A DNA stretch of 64,000 bases, from assembly GCA_028714175.1 (NCBI GenBank), contig JAQTMV010000004.1:1-64000 (forward strand). The letters are read 5' to 3'. Source of the stretch: Methylococcales bacterium (GTDB lineage Bacteria > Pseudomonadota > Gammaproteobacteria > Methylococcales > Methylomonadaceae). How positions within the stretch are numbered: position 1 is the first letter of the stretch; the number at the start of each line of letters is the position of its first letter. The notes under the pieces are model-generated. The model was not told where the DNA came from. It worked only from the letters and a program-made list of their open reading frames with translations, and searched no databases. Both the position numbers and the translations under genes were made by a program. Below are positions 45,951 through 54,797 of this stretch, in pieces.

Positions 45951-46190
45951 ATGAATGAAAAATACTGTTATGTAAAAATAGTGGAATGGTCAGATGAAGA
46001 TCAATGCTTTGTTGGAAGTTGCCCTGGTCTTTTTTATGGTGGTTGTCACGGCGATGACGAAAAGCAAGTTTTCGCTGAACTTTGCGAATTAGTTGATGAA
46101 ACTATCACGCTATACAAACAGAACGGTAAATTTTTGTCCCCGCCAACATCGGGCAAAGATTACGCAAACAAAATGCTCAATGTTGCTTAA
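45951..46190 (+). CDS. HicB-like orphan protein
   Basis: 79 residues. The opening YVKIVEWSDEDQCFVGSCPGL is the HicB/UPF0150-type fold, which acts as antitoxin for the HicA mRNA interferase. No HicA gene is found on either side, so this is an orphan or a relic of a lost pair. It ends with a short helix rather than a DNA-binding domain. No strong ribosome site is seen. Confidence 0.7.
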   Translation: MNEKYCYVKIVEWSDEDQCFVGSCPGLFYGGCHGDDEKQVFAELCELVDETITLYKQNGKFLSPPTSGKDYANKMLNVA

Positions 46191-46347
46191 TTGGCGTGCT
46201 TGCTTATACCGAACTGTTACGCAAATGGACAACCAAGACTCTGGCTGCCCCTTCATCCAGTCTAACAGGGCCGTAGGATGATTTAAATAAGGCGACTGAT
46301 ATCGAATTGTGCTTGAGATTTACCGTCGCATCAAAGGCGAGTCTGAA

Positions 46348-46524
46348 ATGCAGCAACATTTGTTTTATCTGTATCGCGCCGCATTTCGTCCGATTTACAC
46401 GTTTTTTGATAAGCAAAATATTGATGAGGCAAATATTCGCATGTACAAACAGGCTGATTGGCAGGCGTTGGAAGCTGAACCTGATGAAGTGCTTGAGTAT
46501 TTTCCCGATGAAACGGGTTTTTAG
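46348..46524 (+). CDS. Small unknown protein
   Basis: 58 residues from ATG 46348 (the frame is open from 46309). It is Tyr/Phe-rich (QHLFYLYRAAFRPIYTFF) and ends acidic (EPDEVLEYFPDETGF). No family recognised and only a weak GGCGAG ribosome site. It could be a genuine small gene of this accessory region or a chance frame. Confidence 0.35.
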   Translation: MQQHLFYLYRAAFRPIYTFFDKQNIDEANIRMYKQADWQALEAEPDEVLEYFPDETGF

Positions 46525-46681
46525 TTTCAAGTCAGGTCGGGCAACCGCTTCATCGTTGCCCTACAATCATACCGAAATGTCGGGCACAAAGAGACGCGCC
46601 CGACATACAGGACTGTATTTGTAACTCCATGTAATACTATATGTATATGTACCATAAAAAACGCGAATCTCTAAAGACAAT

Positions 46682-49159
46682 ATGACTGATACCCGAAAAG
46701 TGGTGAAAGTATTTCTCGCATCGCCGGGTGATCTTGCCGAGGAACGTAGTGCGGCAAAATTAGTGGTCGATGAAATCAACGATCTGTTTGCCGAAGAGTT
46801 TGGCTACCAGATCGAGCTTGTCGGGTGGGAAGATACTATCTCAGTTTATGGACGCCCCCAAGCTACTATTAACCGTGAGCTTGAGCGCTGCGAGCTCTTC
46901 GTGGGGCTTATGTACAAAAAATGGGGAACACCGCCTGACACTAAAGGTACATACTCATCGGGCTTCGAGGAAGAGTTTGAAATATCTGTCCGCCGCCGAG
47001 CTAACGAGAGCCGACCTGAAATCAGCCTCCTGTTCAAGAAAATTGATCCAGGGTTTCTCAGTGATCCTGGCGAAGATTTAAAAAAAGTTCTGGCGTTCAA
47101 AGATAAACTTAATGCTGAGAAAAAGATTCTTTACGAAGAGTTTGCCACCATTCAGGAATTTGAGAAAAGAATTCGTCGTTGCATATTGAAATACGTAAAG
47201 GATCTTCGTAATAGAGAGGCCGAAGAAATTTCCGTCCAAAGCCAATCACCCAAAACCGATGGCGAGAAGCAGCAAGCTACGGAAAAAAACAATTCTGCTC
47301 TTGAGACGCCGCTTTCCATCGAAGGTGCGAACTTTCTCCGCGAGTTCATCTCAAAGACTGAGCGTGATGTCGAAAAGGAGCCGATAGCAGCAGTGGAGGT
47401 CGCACGGTTTCGGCTGCTTGCAAGTATCGTTGGTAACCAAGGAAATGATGGAGCCTCTCTTGGTGTACACGATGCAAATTTACTTTTCGCCGAAGGCGGC
47501 GACTTCACGTTTGGACGCAGCGAACTAATTGGACTTATGTCCTGCGGGCTTGAGCATTACTCTGATGAGAACACGCCGCTTTGGCGATGGTTTACTGCGA
47601 TTGGCGGGTTTACGCGTCAAATCCTGCCCATTTATTCGGTTATCGGAACTTCGACAGAAAGGAAGGCCGGGGCATTGGCAGCCATGAGGCTGATCTCAGA
47701 GCCAATACCTTCCGTTCCGCCAGATAATCGCGAGTTCTATCTCGGCTTTTGGTTTGCGAAGGATGCGGCGAGTGCTGTGAAGGTCGCCGCGCTCAACTAC
47801 CTTGGAGATTGTGGCCTCACGGCAGATCTTCCAACTATTAACCAAGAGCTGGACAGAGGAGATTATCAGACGACTAGAGCCGCAGCTGATGCAATCATCC
47901 GCATCAACCTTCGAGACAGCCGTGAAAAGGCGATTCTCTCACTTTACGAACTCCAGCCAACCTCAATTAGTCGAAAAGTTTTAGCAGCACTTTTCGACAA
48001 TGATGTTGCTTTGAGCACCGAGACACTCTTAAATGGAGTAGGCCATCGAAATTCAGAAGTTCGCCGCATCGTTGTCGAGTTGCTTTGTAATCGGCGTGCA
48101 TTGCCCATTGAGACAGCAGAACAACTACTGACTGACAATGATGCGAAGGTTAGGTATGAGGCATTGAAATCGCTTGTCGATAACGGACTTACATTTTCGG
48201 ATGCAGAGGCCAAGAAGGTTCTCATCAAGCAAGTCCAGAATACTGGGTTTGGACTGATAGGCGCAGCACGAGCATTGGACTCTGGGGGGGAGACCTGCTG
48301 GTCGCACTTCCAACTGCAACGTCTTCGCTCGCTAGCAGACAAGGAACTTGAAGCTACTGCGGTTGCAGATTGGCTGTTTGACAGCGATCCTCACTTCATT
48401 TTGGCTGAACGCCAGTTCAAGGGTCGTGGGGAAGATTTGCGAAGAGCTGTTGATGATCAATACAAAGAAGAGTTCTCTAAAGCGCTTCATTTAATGACCG
48501 AGCGGTTTGGAGAGCATGCTGATTTATTAGATAAAACCCGATCTCTTGAAGAATTTTTACGAAAGAGCTACACCCGAAAGGGATTGGACGTAATTTGCCG
48601 CAAAGCAGAGCCTTGCGACTTAGGTCGAGTTCGACTGTTACTAAAGAGTGGTTTCGTAGACTACTCTCCCGCTGATATCGAATATCTTCGCAAATTCGGC
48701 GAATGGGAAGATATTCTGCTGATCATTGACTCTGTTAAACGCCATGAGTCTGGAGACAACAACTTGCTTTTGTCGGCATCCGATGAACCCAAATATCGAA
48801 CTGCAGCACGCGCGATATATGCGTTGGGTCGAACCAGACTGCATGAGGTTCTGGCAATGTCAGCACCGAGCAAGCTATTGTCCCAACTCATTGTAGAGAT
48901 TTCGGCTAAGGCTTTTCGGAACCTCAGCGATGTATCGATTACCCTACTATTGCAATCAGAGGATGATGCAGTTCGCAAGTCGGCAGCCCTAAAGTGTGTC
49001 AGGTCGTTGACGAAAGGGCGTGTAGATAAGCTTCTTACTGAGTATGTTTCAGGTGGTCAACATCGTTACTACAACGTCGTTCATTGGTTGGATTTTGGGG
49101 TATCCACCCCTAGAGATCGAGCCGTACTAGCCGCAGAGAAAGTGCTCAACAAAGATTGA
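46682..49159 (+). CDS. DUF4062-HEAT protein, candidate defence protein
   Basis: 825 residues. Residues 5-130 are DUF4062 (VVKVFLASPGDLAEERSAAK, then LERCELFVGLMYKKWGTP and SSGFEEEFEISVRR), a Rossmann-like sensor or effector domain often fused to STAND NTPases. Residues 350-825 hold helical repeats of HEAT type (VRRIVVELLCNRRALPIETA, AKVRYEALKSLVDNGLTFSD, DDAVRKSAALKCVRSL). No P-loop, membrane helix or nuclease motif is visible. It stands alone between toxin-antitoxin pairs, which fits a single-gene defence or sensor role; that is inference. ATG 46682. Confidence 0.75.
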   Translation: MTDTRKVVKVFLASPGDLAEERSAAKLVVDEINDLFAEEFGYQIELVGWEDTISVYGRPQATINRELERCELFVGLMYKKWGTPPDTKGTYSSGFEEEFEISVRRRANESRPEISLLFKKIDPGFLSDPGEDLKKVLAFKDKLNAEKKILYEEFATIQEFEKRIRRCILKYVKDLRNREAEEISVQSQSPKTDGEKQQATEKNNSALETPLSIEGANFLREFISKTERDVEKEPIAAVEVARFRLLASIVGNQGNDGASLGVHDANLLFAEGGDFTFGRSELIGLMSCGLEHYSDENTPLWRWFTAIGGFTRQILPIYSVIGTSTERKAGALAAMRLISEPIPSVPPDNREFYLGFWFAKDAASAVKVAALNYLGDCGLTADLPTINQELDRGDYQTTRAAADAIIRINLRDSREKAILSLYELQPTSISRKVLAALFDNDVALSTETLLNGVGHRNSEVRRIVVELLCNRRALPIETAEQLLTDNDAKVRYEALKSLVDNGLTFSDAEAKKVLIKQVQNTGFGLIGAARALDSGGETCWSHFQLQRLRSLADKELEATAVADWLFDSDPHFILAERQFKGRGEDLRRAVDDQYKEEFSKALHLMTERFGEHADLLDKTRSLEEFLRKSYTRKGLDVICRKAEPCDLGRVRLLLKSGFVDYSPADIEYLRKFGEWEDILLIIDSVKRHESGDNNLLLSASDEPKYRTAARAIYALGRTRLHEVLAMSAPSKLLSQLIVEISAKAFRNLSDVSITLLLQSEDDAVRKSAALKCVRSLTKGRVDKLLTEYVSGGQHRYYNVVHWLDFGVSTPRDRAVLAAEKVLNKD

Positions 49160-49202
49160 TGACGACAATAATTGATAAATCCTAGAAATGTTTAAGGTAG
49201 AT

Positions 49203-49249
49203 CTGTAGAGAGGATTCGCCGCTAGGCAATCAACCACAAACGGAGCGAC
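49203..49249 (+). repeat. 47-base palindromic repeat, copy 1 (diverged)
   Basis: Matches the copy at 50059-50105 over its full length (core GGATTCGCCGCTAGGCAAT, then CACAAACGGAGCGAC) with a few changes that weaken its GGTGGATT/AATCCACC stem. Confidence 0.75.
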
Positions 49250-49394
49250 AAAACTAAACCTCTGCACGGATTTTTCCAGGATTATCCGATTAATATCAAT
49301 CAGCGAGTAGCCTGGATGGAGCTTGTGGAATCCGGGGCTTTGTAGCTCGTAGGGCGGTTTCGCGACAGCAAACAGCCACCATCCTTGAAGCTAT

Positions 49395-49421
49395 GGTGGA
49401 TTGCCAGTCGGCGAATCCACC
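49395..49421 (-). repeat. Palindromic repeat, copy 2 (inverted core only)
   Basis: The palindrome GGTGGATTGCC...GGCGAATCCACC is the reverse complement of the core of the other two copies. The stem is 8 bases (49395-49402 and 49414-49421). It lies just ahead of the DUF433 gene. Confidence 0.65.
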
Positions 49422-49494
49422 TTACATGTTAATTGGAATGCAGTCGGTGACGCCGGAGCGTGTGAATGGGTGTGTGAACATAAGAGAAAACACT

Positions 49495-49719
49495 ATGAAT
49501 TATAAAGACATTATTACCATTGAGCCGGATAAGCGGGGCGGAAAGCCCTGCATCCGGGGGTTGCGGATTACCGTTTACGATGTGCTTGAATATCTCGCCT
49601 CCGGTATGACGCCGGAAGAAATCCTGGGAGATTTCGACTATCTGACTATGGAAGATATTCAAGCTTGCCTAAGCTATGCCGCTGATCGCGAGCGGCATCA
49701 ACTCATCGTCAACGCATGA
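49495..49719 (+). CDS. DUF433 antitoxin-like protein
   Basis: 74 residues from ATG 49495 (AAGAGAAA ahead; the longer frame from 49393 runs through a repeat). DUF433 signature: ITIEPDKRGGKPCIRGLRIT, then YDVLEYLASGMTPEEILGDF. DUF433 proteins bear a winged-helix-like fold and are paired with DUF5615 PIN-like toxins, as here; the two genes overlap by four bases (ATGA). Confidence 0.9.
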   Translation: MNYKDIITIEPDKRGGKPCIRGLRITVYDVLEYLASGMTPEEILGDFDYLTMEDIQACLSYAADRERHQLIVNA

Positions 49720-50048
49720 AGCTGCTATTTGATGAAAATCTGTCGCCCCGGTTGGTGGTGTCGTTGAGCGATATATTTCCTGAGTCGGCGCATGTAGATA
49801 GGTTGGGCATGGGGGGCGAACCTGATTCTGTGATTTGGGAATATGCCAAACACCATGAATATATCCTGGTAAGCAAGGATTCCGATTTTCACGAAAGAAG
49901 TCTTCTTTACGGACATCCTCCCAAGGTTATTTGGGTCAGGCGTGGTAATTGTTCTGTTCGGAATATTGAGCTAATTTTGCGTAATAAGGCGGCGGAAATT
50001 AAGCGGCTGGATGCTGAAGATGAACTGACTTACCTAATTTTGTTATAA
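49716..50048 (+). CDS. DUF5615 PIN-like toxin
   Basis: 110 residues: MKLLFDENLSPRLVVSLSDI, then DSVIWEYAKHHEYILVSKDSDFHER, with the acidic residues (Asp6, Glu7, and the KDSDF pair) that form a PIN-type metal site. It is the presumed RNase partner of DUF433 and is translated from an overlapping ATG. Confidence 0.9.
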   Translation: MKLLFDENLSPRLVVSLSDIFPESAHVDRLGMGGEPDSVIWEYAKHHEYILVSKDSDFHERSLLYGHPPKVIWVRRGNCSVRNIELILRNKAAEIKRLDAEDELTYLILL

Positions 50049-50058
50049 AGGACAGAAC

Positions 50059-50105
50059 TGTAGGGTGGATTCGCCGCTAGGCAATCCACCACAAACGGAG
50101 CGACT
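50059..50105 (+). repeat. 47-base palindromic repeat, copy 3
   Basis: The best-preserved copy: GGTGGATT and AATCCACC form an 8-base stem around CGCCGCTAGGC, followed by CACAAACGGAGCGAC. Such short palindromic repeats are usually spread as non-autonomous elements. The three copies in 900 bases bracket the DUF433/DUF5615 pair. Confidence 0.75.
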
Positions 50106-50175
50106 CCCGCCTGCCGTGCGGGACCGGCTTCAAATATCCCATCGCGATAGCGACACCATTAAACACGAATTAACG

Positions 50176-50391
50176 ATGCTGATATATCTGGACAATTGCT
50201 GTTTTAATCGGCCTTACGACGACCAGTCTCATGCAAATATTTTTCTGGAAACCCAGGCAAAATTGGGTATTCAGGAAAATAGTTTAAGCGGCAAATATCA
50301 ATTGGTTTGGTCTTATATTCTGCAATATGAAAATGATCAAAATCCTTATATTAACCATAAACATGAAAGCTTAATGTTGTTAATCCGCTGA
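50176..50391 (+). pseudogene. Truncated PIN-domain toxin
   Basis: 71 residues from ATG 50176: LIYLDNCCFNRPYDDQSHANI with the N-terminal Asp of a PIN domain, then LVWSYILQYENDQNPYINH. Full-length relatives have about 140-160 residues; the second half with the remaining acidic residues is missing. Inactive as a nuclease by expectation. The small antitoxin-like gene follows at 50417, the reverse of the usual order. Confidence 0.7.
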
Positions 50392-50416
50392 CATTCATCC
50401 AAGAAGAGACTAACCC

Positions 50417-50617
50417 ATGAAAACAGACAGCGAAATCATCAATAGCGGTTTTGAATCCATTTTTTCAACACTGGGTATGGTGGACGCCGAGCGATTCATC
50501 ATGCTGATCAAGCGGGATAAATTCGATTATACCGAATGGCAAAAGAAACTCTGGCCTGACGAATCGGTAGAATCGTTATCGGCTCAAGCGCAAAAGGCTT
50601 GGGAGCAGTCTTCATAG
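50417..50617 (+). CDS. Small antitoxin-like protein
   Basis: 66 residues: DSEIINSGFESIFSTLGMVD, then AERFIMLIKRDKFDYTEWQK. Short proteins of this type usually sit beside PIN-domain toxins and act as their antitoxins. Here it follows a truncated PIN gene. GAAGAGA in front of ATG serves as ribosome site. Confidence 0.6.
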   Translation: MKTDSEIINSGFESIFSTLGMVDAERFIMLIKRDKFDYTEWQKKLWPDESVESLSAQAQKAWEQSS

Positions 50618-50734
50618 AACTGTAGAGATTTTCTCTCATTCTCGCGCTCCAGCCCTTCGGCTACGCTCAGGATAAGCTCTGTGTTGCGTAACTGCTTTTT
50701 CCAGGTTTATTCGCTAAATTTCGATAGGTAAAAA

Positions 50735-52408
50735 ATGTTAAAAAAACCTTATGCTGTCATTATCTTAATGGCTGTTTTCTGGGGTGTGCAGGTTTATGCC
50801 GATGGCCATAAAGTGGCGATTGCCAGCGCGCATCCATTGGCAACGACTGCCGGATTTGAAATTCTGGATAAAGGCGGCAATGTGTTTGATGCAGCGGTGG
50901 CGGTTAGCGCGGCATTGGCGGTAGTTGAACCGGCCGGCTCGGGATTGGGCGGAGGCGGTTACTGGTTGCTGCACAGGGAAAAAGACGGGGTTGAAACCCT
51001 GATTGATGGCCGTGAAAAAGCACCGTTGGCAGCTTACAAGGATATGTATCTGGATAAAGAAGGAAGGGTGATTGCAAAATTATCCCTTGACGGCGCTTTA
51101 GCGGCGGCTATTCCCGGAATGCCTGCGGGATTGGTGCATCTGTCGGAAAAATACGGGCAGTTGCCGCTTGCCGAAAGCTTGGCTCCGGCAATCAGGTATG
51201 CACAGACTGGTTTTGCTATCGGCAAGCGCTACCTTAAGTTACTGAAATTCAGATCCGGGTTGATCAAACAATACCCAACGACAGCAGGGATATTTCTAAA
51301 TAACGGCAAGCTGCCCAAACCCTATTCAATACTCAGACAACCCGATTTGGCCCTTACGTTGACGCAACTGGCTGAATCGGGCCGGGACGGATTTTATAGC
51401 GGGGCCATAGCCGAGAAGCTGGTTAATGGCGTCAAAAAAGCGGGTGGTATCTGGACAAAAGAAGATCTTGAGTCTTATCAGATTGTCGAGCGGGAACCGG
51501 TAAGAGGTCAATATAATGGCATAAAAATCACCAGCGCGGCACCATCATCATCCGGCGGCATCGTATTGATTGAGGCCTTAAATATTTTATCAGGCTACAA
51601 TTTGCAAAAAACGGATGACATTACCCGTAAGCATCTGATAACGGAAGCAATGCGCCGCGCTTATCATGATCGTAGTTTATATCTGGGTGATGCAGACTTT
51701 ATTGATATTCCTGTTAAACGCTTGTTGAGTGAGGATTATGCCGCCGGATTGCGCAGCAGTATTAGGCCGGATAAAGCCTTGCCCAGCAACATGCTGTCAG
51801 GAGAAATACAGCAACAACCAGAAGGTACGAATACCACACATTTCTCAATTATTGATGATGAAGGCAATCGGGTTGCCGCAACCCTCAGCATTAATTTCCC
51901 TTTCGGTTCGGGTTTTGTAGCTGCAGGAACAGGCGTATTATTGAATGATGAAATGGATGATTTTGCCAGCCTCCCGGGTGCCATGAATGGCTACGGCCTG
52001 GTTGGCGGTGTTGCCAATGCCATCGCCCCCGAAAAACGTATGTTGTCCAGTATGACACCCACCTTTCTTGAAAACGATAGCAGCGTTGCCGTGCTGGGCA
52101 CACCTGGCGGCAGTCGTATTATTTCGATGGTGCTCTTGGCCGCGCTGGATTTTGCCCAAGGCAATGGGCCTGACTCATGGGTACGTGTGCCGCGATTCCA
52201 TCATCAATTTATTCCCGATGTGATTGAATATGAAAAAGACGCGATGACTAACTCCGAGATTATGGGCCTTGCCGCAATGGGGCATCAACTGAAAGCAGCG
52301 CGTTATCGCTATGGCGATATGCAGGCTGTGTTATGGCATAAAACCACACAGTCATTGGCCGCAGCCAGTGATAAACGGGGTGAAGGCAGGGCGGTTGTCG
52401 GGCATTAA
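50735..52408 (+). CDS. ggt: Gamma-glutamyltransferase
   Basis: 557 residues. Signal peptide MLKKPYAVIILMAVFWGVQVYA, then the gamma-glutamyltranspeptidase fold: ASAHPLATTAGFEILDKGGN, AGSGLGGGGYWLL, GREKAP, and the autocatalytic Thr in NTTHFSIIDDEGNRVA (Thr368 by count). The small subunit ends with PGGSRIISMVLLAALDF. It cleaves glutathione and other gamma-glutamyl compounds in the periplasm. Followed by the phosphopantetheinyl transferase gene with an ATGA-type overlap at 52408. Confidence 0.92.
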   Translation: MLKKPYAVIILMAVFWGVQVYADGHKVAIASAHPLATTAGFEILDKGGNVFDAAVAVSAALAVVEPAGSGLGGGGYWLLHREKDGVETLIDGREKAPLAAYKDMYLDKEGRVIAKLSLDGALAAAIPGMPAGLVHLSEKYGQLPLAESLAPAIRYAQTGFAIGKRYLKLLKFRSGLIKQYPTTAGIFLNNGKLPKPYSILRQPDLALTLTQLAESGRDGFYSGAIAEKLVNGVKKAGGIWTKEDLESYQIVEREPVRGQYNGIKITSAAPSSSGGIVLIEALNILSGYNLQKTDDITRKHLITEAMRRAYHDRSLYLGDADFIDIPVKRLLSEDYAAGLRSSIRPDKALPSNMLSGEIQQQPEGTNTTHFSIIDDEGNRVAATLSINFPFGSGFVAAGTGVLLNDEMDDFASLPGAMNGYGLVGGVANAIAPEKRMLSSMTPTFLENDSSVAVLGTPGGSRIISMVLLAALDFAQGNGPDSWVRVPRFHHQFIPDVIEYEKDAMTNSEIMGLAAMGHQLKAARYRYGDMQAVLWHKTTQSLAAASDKRGEGRAVVGH

Positions 52409-53094
52409 TGAAAACTGAAATAATAAAAATATGGTATGGCAATATAACCGCCGAAGATGTGCATTATCAAGCTTACTGGAGCGTCCTGGATGAAGCAGAG
52501 CAAGCCCATGCGGGAAAATTAAAAAATCCGCTGCTACGTAGACGTTATGTAGAGGTATATGGACGGTTAAGAAATGTATTAGCCAAAATCCTTAATCAGT
52601 CGCCGGAAAAGATAAGGATAAAAAAAGCCGCGCATGGCAAGCCTTATCTTGCCGATCATCCCGAACTGGCATTCAATTTGTCTCATTCAGCAGACAGGTT
52701 AATAATTGCAGTTGGCTGGTTGTGCCAGTTGGGAGTCGATATAGAGTTCTGTAAACAAAGAATTAACTTGTCCGGATTGGTTGAAAAATGTTTTGCTGAA
52801 GAAGAAGCCGCATACTGGAATAAACTGCCGGAAGACCGAAAACAAACCGAGTTTTACCGTTTTTGGACACGGAAAGAAGCCTTTGTCAAAGCTACAGGGC
52901 GAGGCATTGGTTTAGGGTTGCATCATTGTGTTATTAATCCCGAAAAGCCGACAGAATTTTTAACAGTCCCAGCCGCTTATGAGCCGGTTTCGGCGTGGCA
53001 TGTGCTGGATATTGATTTGGGGCAGGGGATAAGCTGCGCAGTGGTGGCGGATAAAGAGATAGTGATTGTAAGCTTGATGGATTTAGAAGCGTAA
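52408..53094 (+). CDS. 4'-phosphopantetheinyl transferase (Sfp-type)
   Basis: 228 residues. Family motifs: KKAAHGKPYLADHPELAFNLSHS near 70-95, the Mg2+ site GVDIEFC near 110 and FYRFWTRKEAFVKATGRGI near 150. It attaches the phosphopantetheine arm to carrier proteins of polyketide, peptide or fatty-acid synthases. It overlaps ggt by one base, and no synthase gene lies nearby, so its partner is elsewhere. Confidence 0.9.
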   Translation: MKTEIIKIWYGNITAEDVHYQAYWSVLDEAEQAHAGKLKNPLLRRRYVEVYGRLRNVLAKILNQSPEKIRIKKAAHGKPYLADHPELAFNLSHSADRLIIAVGWLCQLGVDIEFCKQRINLSGLVEKCFAEEEAAYWNKLPEDRKQTEFYRFWTRKEAFVKATGRGIGLGLHHCVINPEKPTEFLTVPAAYEPVSAWHVLDIDLGQGISCAVVADKEIVIVSLMDLEA

Positions 53095-53124
53095 TATTGG
53101 TTTTATGTTTGAAGCCGTGTAGCG

Positions 53125-53290
53125 TGGCAGCGTTTTTCTGCCCACCTTTTATCGCTCATTCTGGGGGGCAAAAAATGCCTGACCACCCTACTTACCCGTT
53201 GGTTCCAACCGCCGGGATGTAGAAATCCGCATATCTGGTGGTGTAGAAGAGGTGACGGGTCCAATCCCGTCACCTCGACCGAACCGTTCG
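53125..53290 (+). mobile_element. Group II intron 3' remnant, plus strand
   Basis: Domain V-like hairpin at 53207-53241 and, nine bases later, a perfect hairpin GGTGACGGG with CCCGTCACC (53251-53274) followed by TCGACC. Both hairpins match the better preserved remnant at 28664-28729 on the minus strand. Mutations in the domain V arms suggest it is dead. It lies behind the phosphopantetheinyl transferase gene and in front of a convergent gene. No reverse transcriptase remains. Confidence 0.55.
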
Positions 53291-53357
53291 CGGGTTGTGT
53301 TAGCATGGTGATTTGACCAGAGCTAATTAGAGGTCAGAAATAGGACAAGCTCCGCCA

Positions 53358-54029
53358 TCACCCGCTACTACAAGCCCCGCCAAAATCAGACAGTTGATAG
53401 GAAACGCCAAGAACGGTGCTGCTCTTAATGACATCAAGGGCCCCATAGGTCGTCCCGGTGCCAGCCAGTGCTGTCCTTTCGTCTAATGCGATGCTATCGC
53501 CGCTAACACCAAAACCGCCAACCAACTTTCCTCCGATGTAGATTGGCACGCCGCCCGGAAATTGGATGATACCCAGTTGGTTGATGCTCCCTGGTCCTCT
53601 AGGGGTACCTGCCTGATTGGCATTGCCGAGCTCCCAGAGGGGGCCTCCCGGTTGTGTTGCACAAAAGATCGTGCGGGTCGTCAGGGCATTTTGATCGCTA
53701 CTGAAAGCCATCGCGGTAAAGGCCTTGGCCTTGGCAACATCCCTACTGCCCTCCCAAGCGTCCTCGTCAGAAGCGAAGCTTACAATCTTCCCGGTCCTGT
53801 CGACACAAGCATAATGGTACTTAGGTGGAGCATCGCCGGCTCGGAAGTCTGCGTCTTGTCCGGATGCGTCCGCCCGCGCTGCGGCGATTATTGCGTCGCA
53901 GTCGGCACCTGTGAGGCCGCCTTGCTGGGGAGGCTTAGCTATACCCGATGCACTCCATCCGACAAGCAAGCACACAATGACCTTTACTGAAAAGGACCTT
54001 GAAATCATTTGTTTTAATTGAAATTTCAT
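53358..54029 (-). CDS. Secreted GlcG/HbpS-like protein
   Basis: 223 residues. Signal peptide (VKVIVCLLVGWSASGIAKPP region). The mature part has the GlcG/HbpS heme-binding-like fold: LTGADCDAIIAAARADASG, RDVAKAKAFTAMAFSS and PGGVPIYIGGKLVGGFGVSG. It contains unusual paired cysteines (near residues 43, 75, 121 and 219), which fit periplasmic disulfides. Relatives bind heme or small oxidised metabolites; the function here is unknown. ATG 54029. Confidence 0.8.
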   Translation of the reverse strand: MKFQLKQMISRSFSVKVIVCLLVGWSASGIAKPPQQGGLTGADCDAIIAAARADASGQDADFRAGDAPPKYHYACVDRTGKIVSFASDEDAWEGSRDVAKAKAFTAMAFSSDQNALTTRTIFCATQPGGPLWELGNANQAGTPRGPGSINQLGIIQFPGGVPIYIGGKLVGGFGVSGDSIALDERTALAGTGTTYGALDVIKSSTVLGVSYQLSDFGGACSSG

Positions 54030-54797
54030 GAACTGCTTTCCTTTTTAATTAGTTGAAGTAACAAAAAATGCCATTGTGAACGAACCGATTATTTCCCCTC
54101 GCAGGTGTTATTTTCCGCCCCGGTTTTACGACTAATTTGGCATCATAAATAATAATTAGGGTACCTCTATTAATTCAATTTTAAAAAGATGTACTTATAA
54201 GTTTCAACAACTTACACTCGTCAATTTTATGAAAAAGTGATTATTAGAAATACCCATAACAGTTTACAAATATCTCTGATGGATTACAAAAAATTTTGTT
54301 TGATTACACAAAACGATATTACCGGCCACGACGTCGCCATCAAGAAGGACGCGGCTAAGAAGACCGACCACCGATGATTTTTTTTGCGGCCCTTGCAAAA
54401 AGGGTGGTGTTAAGGACAACAGCAGAGGGAAAACAATCAGCCGGTTTCGAGTCATTTCAGACATTCAAAAGATTTTTGAAAGAAATAACTCTTTTCATAA
54501 CCAGAAGCGGTGCACAACACTGAAGAAACCATACGAAGACAGCTCTTCACCGCGTCCCGCTGATGCAATTCTTAAACATTGATCCAAGGCATTTAAAATC
54601 GCAATAAACAACTTTTTTAAATTTTAAACTTGATCAAGCGAGTTGGTTAACTCTATTAATCCGACAGACTTCTGAATACTTCATGCGGTGATGTTTTTGG
54701 ATTTGATTTAGTGATCGCGAAGGATATGACATTTGCTTTTTTAATTCTTGATGCTTTATCCTAAATAAATAGCGATAAGTTGAGTCTTCGGGTATAA
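54030..54797. other. Long AT-rich non-coding stretch
   Basis: About 770 bases between the GlcG/HbpS-like gene start and the end of the glutamate dehydrogenase gene. Strongly AT-rich. It must contain the promoter of the HbpS-like gene. A 66-codon frame on the minus strand (54264-54464) has no ribosome site or known similarity and is left out. I see no RNA gene. Confidence 0.5.

Noticed and set aside
49203-50105. The repeats as a CRISPR array
   Set aside because: Only three copies, irregular spacing and one inverted; no cas genes nearby.
54264-54464. 66-codon frame in the 54,030-54,797 gap
   Set aside because: No ribosome site, no recognisable similarity, and the region is AT-rich.
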